In this document: positions 60,086 through 64,000 of the stretch, one piece after another
How positions within the stretch are numbered: position 1 is the stretch's first letter
How the letters are laid out: every line of letters starts with the position of its first letter
Origin: Tritrichomonas musculus
Lineage: Eukaryota; Parabasalia; Tritrichomonadida; Tritrichomonadidae
Reading direction: 5' to 3'
DNA: 64,000 bases
Assembly: GCA_039105265.1 (NCBI GenBank)
Contig: JAPFFF010000067.1
Span: 124,001-188,000 of the forward strand
Notes under the pieces: model-generated
Told to the model about the DNA's origin: nothing
Seen by the model: the letters and a program-made list of their open reading frames with translations, nothing else
Database searches by the model: none
Translations under genes and position numbers: made by a program

Positions 60086-62638
60086 ATGGAGGTACAACAA
60101 TATTTATCTGAAAAGAAAAAAATGCAAGATGTATTCCTTGGTTATATAGATGATAATAAAAATGTCGAGGAGCATTTTCAAAATTTATTAAAAATCTGCA
60201 ATGACCAAAATATCAAAAATGATATCAATGAATTCAGATTATTTATGCATTTTATAAATAATATTGCAAATAATCATTTCAGAGCAAAAGATTTTTTCTT
60301 CAAAATTGAAAAAATCTTATTGACATTCAAAGATTGTTTTCAAAAAAACCTTTCGAGTGATGATATTTATTTGATTTTCGAGGGAAACAAGAGGATTATT
60401 CTATTTTTATTAGAAAATAAATTTATTGATTTAAATTCAATTAAAAATGTAAATGATATAGATAAGCAATATTTTAGCAGTGAGATAAATAAACTTAATT
60501 CAATTGAAGAAGTCCAAAATGATCCAAATTTTGATGAAAATCGTAAAAAAGGTGAAAATCTATCTCCTTTGGCGAATTTAATTCGCAATAGTTCAATAAG
60601 TGATTTTATTAAATACATAAAAAAAAACAAAATTTCACTCAAAGCTACAATTGAGACTTCGATTTATGAGACGAATCCATTTCTTATTGATAAAACTCCA
60701 ACTTTGATTGAATATTCTGCTTTTTTCGGCTCGATTCAAGTTTTCACTTACTTATTCAAAAACAAGATTGAACTGACTCCATCTTTGTGGCTTTATGCAG
60801 TTCATGGAAGAAATCCTGAAATATTTAAAATTCTTGAAGATGAAAAAGTTGTTCCAGAAGACGAAACATATGAAAAATGTTTGATTGAAGCATTGCAATG
60901 TCATCACAATGATGTCATTCATCATATTAAATCAAATTTTCTTTCAAAAGAAAATCAAATTCACATCGATGAATTACTTGAAACAGAAAGCATTGATTGT
61001 TATAATTTTTCTTTTTTCCCAGATGATAATTTGTTTAATAAGAATAATTTTTACAAGTTTTGTAAATATGATTATTACTTCTTTGCTGACCAATACTTGG
61101 CCAATCACCAAATTGATATTAATTTTGAAACATGTGACAACCGCAATGGAAATTCATATATAAATACGTCATTGATAGGCGCAATTGAAAATAAATCCAT
61201 CAACATTGTAAAATTGTTATTAAAGCAGCCAGGAATTGATGTAAATCATCAATCAATTACTTTTTTCCAGGAAAATTCAGCTATTGAATCTTTAAATCCT
61301 CTTGATTTAGCAGTTATCAACGGAAGCTCAGAAATTGTTCAACTTTTGTTAGACAATGAAAATATTGATGTTAATTCAATTTTAACTGAAAGAGAGATCA
61401 TTGAAAATAAAATTCATGTTAGAGAATATTCTATATTACGTGATGCCATAGCTTTTGGTGACATAGTGATACTCAATTTGATTTTAAACCATCCTGATAT
61501 AAATGTAAACATAAAGATAAAAGAAAAAATTTATGAAATTGGTGATCAAACAAACATGATTTCTTCCTGTAATAAAAGTATTTTAGAGTATGCAATTGAT
61601 TGCAAAAATTATGATATGGTGAAAGTTTTATTAAAACATCCGAAAATTGATATAAACATGATTTTTTCGAATGAAAACAAAAAAGAGGAGACATTTCTGA
61701 TAAAAGCAATTAAGAAGCATAACCATGAATTGATTAAAATTTTATTAGAACATCCAGAAATTGATGTAAATAAATCGATAAACAATAAGCTTAAAGATGG
61801 AGTTAGACAAGAGACTCCTTTGACTACGGCAATTTCTTTAAAAAAGAAAGATGATGAAATAATATCTTTATTATTAAATCATAAGAATATTGATGTTAAT
61901 ATGCCTACAACAAACCAATTTGGAAGTACTCGATACGAGGAAACGCCATTAAGCATTGCAATTGATGAAAAGAATAAAGAGATAATTGTGCTTTTATTGA
62001 CACATCCAAATATCGATGTTAATTGTAAATATGTCTTCAAGGAACATGGTGATTATTATTATGAAAATTGTGAATTATTCAATGCATTGGAAGCTAAAAT
62101 GGATGACATTGTTTTGCTTATGCTAGATCACCCAAAAATTGATGTTAATGTCAGAGATTATTATAAAAAATATGATGGAACAAGCATTGAACAAATTCCT
62201 TTTCTTCATAAAGCAATAAAATATGGAAACATTGAAATTATTAAAAAAATCCTTGAAAAACCAAACGTTGATGTCAATATAAAATCATTTACTCAAAACA
62301 TAAAAAATAATGTTATTAAGCAAAAAGAAAAGCCAGCATTATTCGAGGCTATAAAATCAAATAATATTAATATTGTTCATCTTTTTCTGTCCAAGGAAGA
62401 AATAGATATTAATTTTAAATCCATTGTAAAAGTTTTCCAGCAAAATGATTTTTTTGTTGAAGAGAAATCACCTTTACAACTTGCTATAAAAATATCAAAT
62501 CACGAAATCATTCGGTTTTTAATACTACTCTTAAGAAAAAGTGGTAAATTGAAAGATGATCTAAAGGAAATCATGAAAGGAACAGATGACAATAAAATAA
62601 AAGCAATTATTTATGAAAATATAAACAAACAAAGTTGA
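60086..62638 (+). CDS. Long ankyrin repeat protein with DUF3447 segment (paralogue of 10358-12901)
   Basis: 850 residues. Same layout as the gene at 10358: a helical head (1-200), a DUF3447-like part (TLIEYSAFFGSIQVFTYL at about 205-225), ankyrin repeats with ILLEHPEIDVN-type ends, and the shared tail KSGKLKDDLKEIMKGTDD. Residue identity is high along the whole length, with near-identical stretches such as LWLYAVHGRNPEIFKILEDE, so the duplication is recent. It lies in inverted orientation about 47 kb away. A few extra residues (SNFLSK near 278) distinguish it. Intact, no enzyme domain; a protein-binding scaffold is inferred. Confidence 0.9.
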   Translation: MEVQQYLSEKKKMQDVFLGYIDDNKNVEEHFQNLLKICNDQNIKNDINEFRLFMHFINNIANNHFRAKDFFFKIEKILLTFKDCFQKNLSSDDIYLIFEGNKRIILFLLENKFIDLNSIKNVNDIDKQYFSSEINKLNSIEEVQNDPNFDENRKKGENLSPLANLIRNSSISDFIKYIKKNKISLKATIETSIYETNPFLIDKTPTLIEYSAFFGSIQVFTYLFKNKIELTPSLWLYAVHGRNPEIFKILEDEKVVPEDETYEKCLIEALQCHHNDVIHHIKSNFLSKENQIHIDELLETESIDCYNFSFFPDDNLFNKNNFYKFCKYDYYFFADQYLANHQIDINFETCDNRNGNSYINTSLIGAIENKSINIVKLLLKQPGIDVNHQSITFFQENSAIESLNPLDLAVINGSSEIVQLLLDNENIDVNSILTEREIIENKIHVREYSILRDAIAFGDIVILNLILNHPDINVNIKIKEKIYEIGDQTNMISSCNKSILEYAIDCKNYDMVKVLLKHPKIDINMIFSNENKKEETFLIKAIKKHNHELIKILLEHPEIDVNKSINNKLKDGVRQETPLTTAISLKKKDDEIISLLLNHKNIDVNMPTTNQFGSTRYEETPLSIAIDEKNKEIIVLLLTHPNIDVNCKYVFKEHGDYYYENCELFNALEAKMDDIVLLMLDHPKIDVNVRDYYKKYDGTSIEQIPFLHKAIKYGNIEIIKKILEKPNVDVNIKSFTQNIKNNVIKQKEKPALFEAIKSNNINIVHLFLSKEEIDINFKSIVKVFQQNDFFVEEKSPLQLAIKISNHEIIRFLILLLRKSGKLKDDLKEIMKGTDDNKIKAIIYENINKQS

Positions 62639-64000
62639 ACATAAAATGATAAATTAAATGGTTTCCTCTTTTGATTTTTTTAATAATTAGAAAATTAGAA
62701 AATTGGATAATTATGCCATAATCTTAACTAAAAATTTTATGTAATTCTAAGTTTTGTTTTGCTTCTATCTCTGAATAGAATTCTATTTTAATTTAACAAA
62801 ATTAGCAAAATATTCTTTTTTTACTGAGATAAATTAGTTTTAATTTATAATATAAATACAAAAATTACGGCTTATTCATTAATTTTTCCCAACAATCTCT
62901 TATTTAAATCAATTATGGAAAATTAATAAATCATTAACGCATATCTTAAGGCATTTTTAAAAGATTTCATTATAATATGAACAAACAATGTTTCTAAAAA
63001 CTAATTTTCATATTAAAATCATTAGAGTCCCACAAAGAAGTCTCAGATTGCCTGGAAAGCATAGGTTATTCATGGATATTTATACCTTTACAATAAACCT
63101 AACTTTCTCAATAAACCTCTTTTTTTGGTGGATAATTCAAAGTTTATGTAGAAATAATTACATTTTCAAAATAACCTATGGAATTTCATGAACATAAGGT
63201 TTACTGATTACTTCAATTATATACGAATATATTAGATTTATATATAAAATTGTAGATTTACATGTAAACCTGAGGTTTCCAAAAAAAATTGAATGGTTTA
63301 TTCATTATGAAAAAGTTCGATTTAAACGTACATTTTTTTTAACATCATCAACATTTTTCGTTCCAAAATCATTTTATCATTATTTATTTGCTTTAGCTGA
63401 CATTATATACTTTTAATTATTGCTTTTTTTATATTTTTGTATGAAATTTAGCTTATTTTTATGATATTTATGAATATTTTTTGAATAATATTGATGAAAT
63501 ATAATATATTAAATATCAAAAATGGCAAGCACTGCTACTAAGTAGCCCTTCTTAACATATCTTCTTTCCAACCATTGTGATAATTGAAATTAATAGAATG
63601 CAATTATTAAATATACAACAAGATCAAATTGATAATTTTGGGTTTTAATTGGTTTAGATCTCATTCCATTAAATCTAAAGTAGCCTTTATTACATTTATT
63701 TAATAAAAATAAACGTATATTCATTTTTACTCAAACGATCTGAAATAACCGTCGATCATTTCACTAAATTTGATTATAAAATAAAAAATATATTTCAATA
63801 TGTCATGCGTTTTACCAATAAAACCAATTTATTTTTAATAACGATAAAAAAAGCATGATAATCAGTAACACCCTATATTCTTTAGTCTGGTTTAAATCAA
63901 CCATTTTGACTATTATGCATATTCTAATATTTTATTATTATTATTATACATCATAAGATATTTCATTTTATCTTTGGCTTTTGAATTACCTCTGTCAGAA
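62639..64000. other. Intergenic to the window end, nothing recognised
   Basis: About 1.4 kb of AT-rich DNA with no supported gene. Short AAACCT/AGGTTT pieces recur in both directions between 63090 and 63280 but do not form a clear element. Confidence 0.5.

Noticed and set aside
62988-63191. 67-codon plus-strand ORF near the window end
   Set aside because: Spacer-like composition and no recognisable motif.
1-64000. tRNA, rRNA genes and CRISPR arrays
   Set aside because: No convincing A/B boxes with cloverleaf pairing, no rRNA-like stretch and no regularly spaced repeats were seen by eye; a dedicated scan was not possible.

Overview
The window looks like a piece of a trichomonad (Parabasalia) nuclear genome, most like Tritrichomonas foetus or a close relative. 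This rests on the AT-rich sequence, the apparently intronless genes, candidate TCAYWW initiator elements 6-15 nt before several start codons, and gene families that are expanded in trichomonads: BspA-like leucine-rich repeat proteins, DUF3447/ankyrin proteins, kinase-Sel1 fusions, AIG1-type GTPases, and BTB/discoidin proteins. The species call is an inference from family content; no marker gene is present.

Layout. 1-7.5 kb: an ankyrin-pseudokinase relic, an unidentified relic, an intact BspA-like gene, a NEK-like kinase relic directly behind it, and a CAT-fold acyltransferase-like gene. 8.1-12.9 kb: two minus-strand ankyrin genes. 13.4 kb: a profilin pseudogene. 14.1-15.0 kb: a papain-family cysteine protease. 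17.1-17.9 kb: a PQ-loop transporter. Between and after these lie three short inverted-repeat (MITE-like) elements at 15.8, 18.2 and 18.8 kb. The last has an 8-bp target duplication and sits inside a decaying minus-strand gene (19.6-20.7 kb).

21.4-22.4 kb holds a viral-style SF2 helicase-like ORF with short inverted repeats on either side. 22.55-39.63 kb is a Maverick/Polinton element of about 17 kb. It carries a packaging ATPase, a major-capsid candidate, an HNH nuclease, long fibre-like proteins, a retroviral-type integrase, a protein-primed family B DNA polymerase and several small proteins. It looks largely whole, with perhaps one break. Its candidate ends begin AGTAGTATA on both sides.

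39.9-64 kb returns to host genes: a BTB-BACK-discoidin protein, a long kinase-Sel1 protein, two tandem AIG1 GTPases (one ending in a CaaX box), a coiled-coil protein with a phage tail-collar-like motif, a small unknown gene, a 2-Cys peroxiredoxin with a cysteine-rich N-terminal extension, a protein with an MgsA-like helical segment, and a pseudokinase-Sel1 gene split by one in-frame stop. Several kinase, BspA and Sel1 relics follow, then an ankyrin gene that is a close inverted paralogue of the one at 10.4-12.9 kb.

The host genes show no operon logic. The region reads as a fast-turnover neighbourhood in which expanded families duplicate and decay, with mobile elements inserted between them. 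The best targets for a second look are the cysteine-rich peroxiredoxin, the CaaX-tailed AIG1 GTPase beside its short paralogue, the tail-collar-like host gene, the stop-interrupted pseudokinase-Sel1 gene, the three MITE families, and the unassigned Polinton proteins with the neighbouring helicase.
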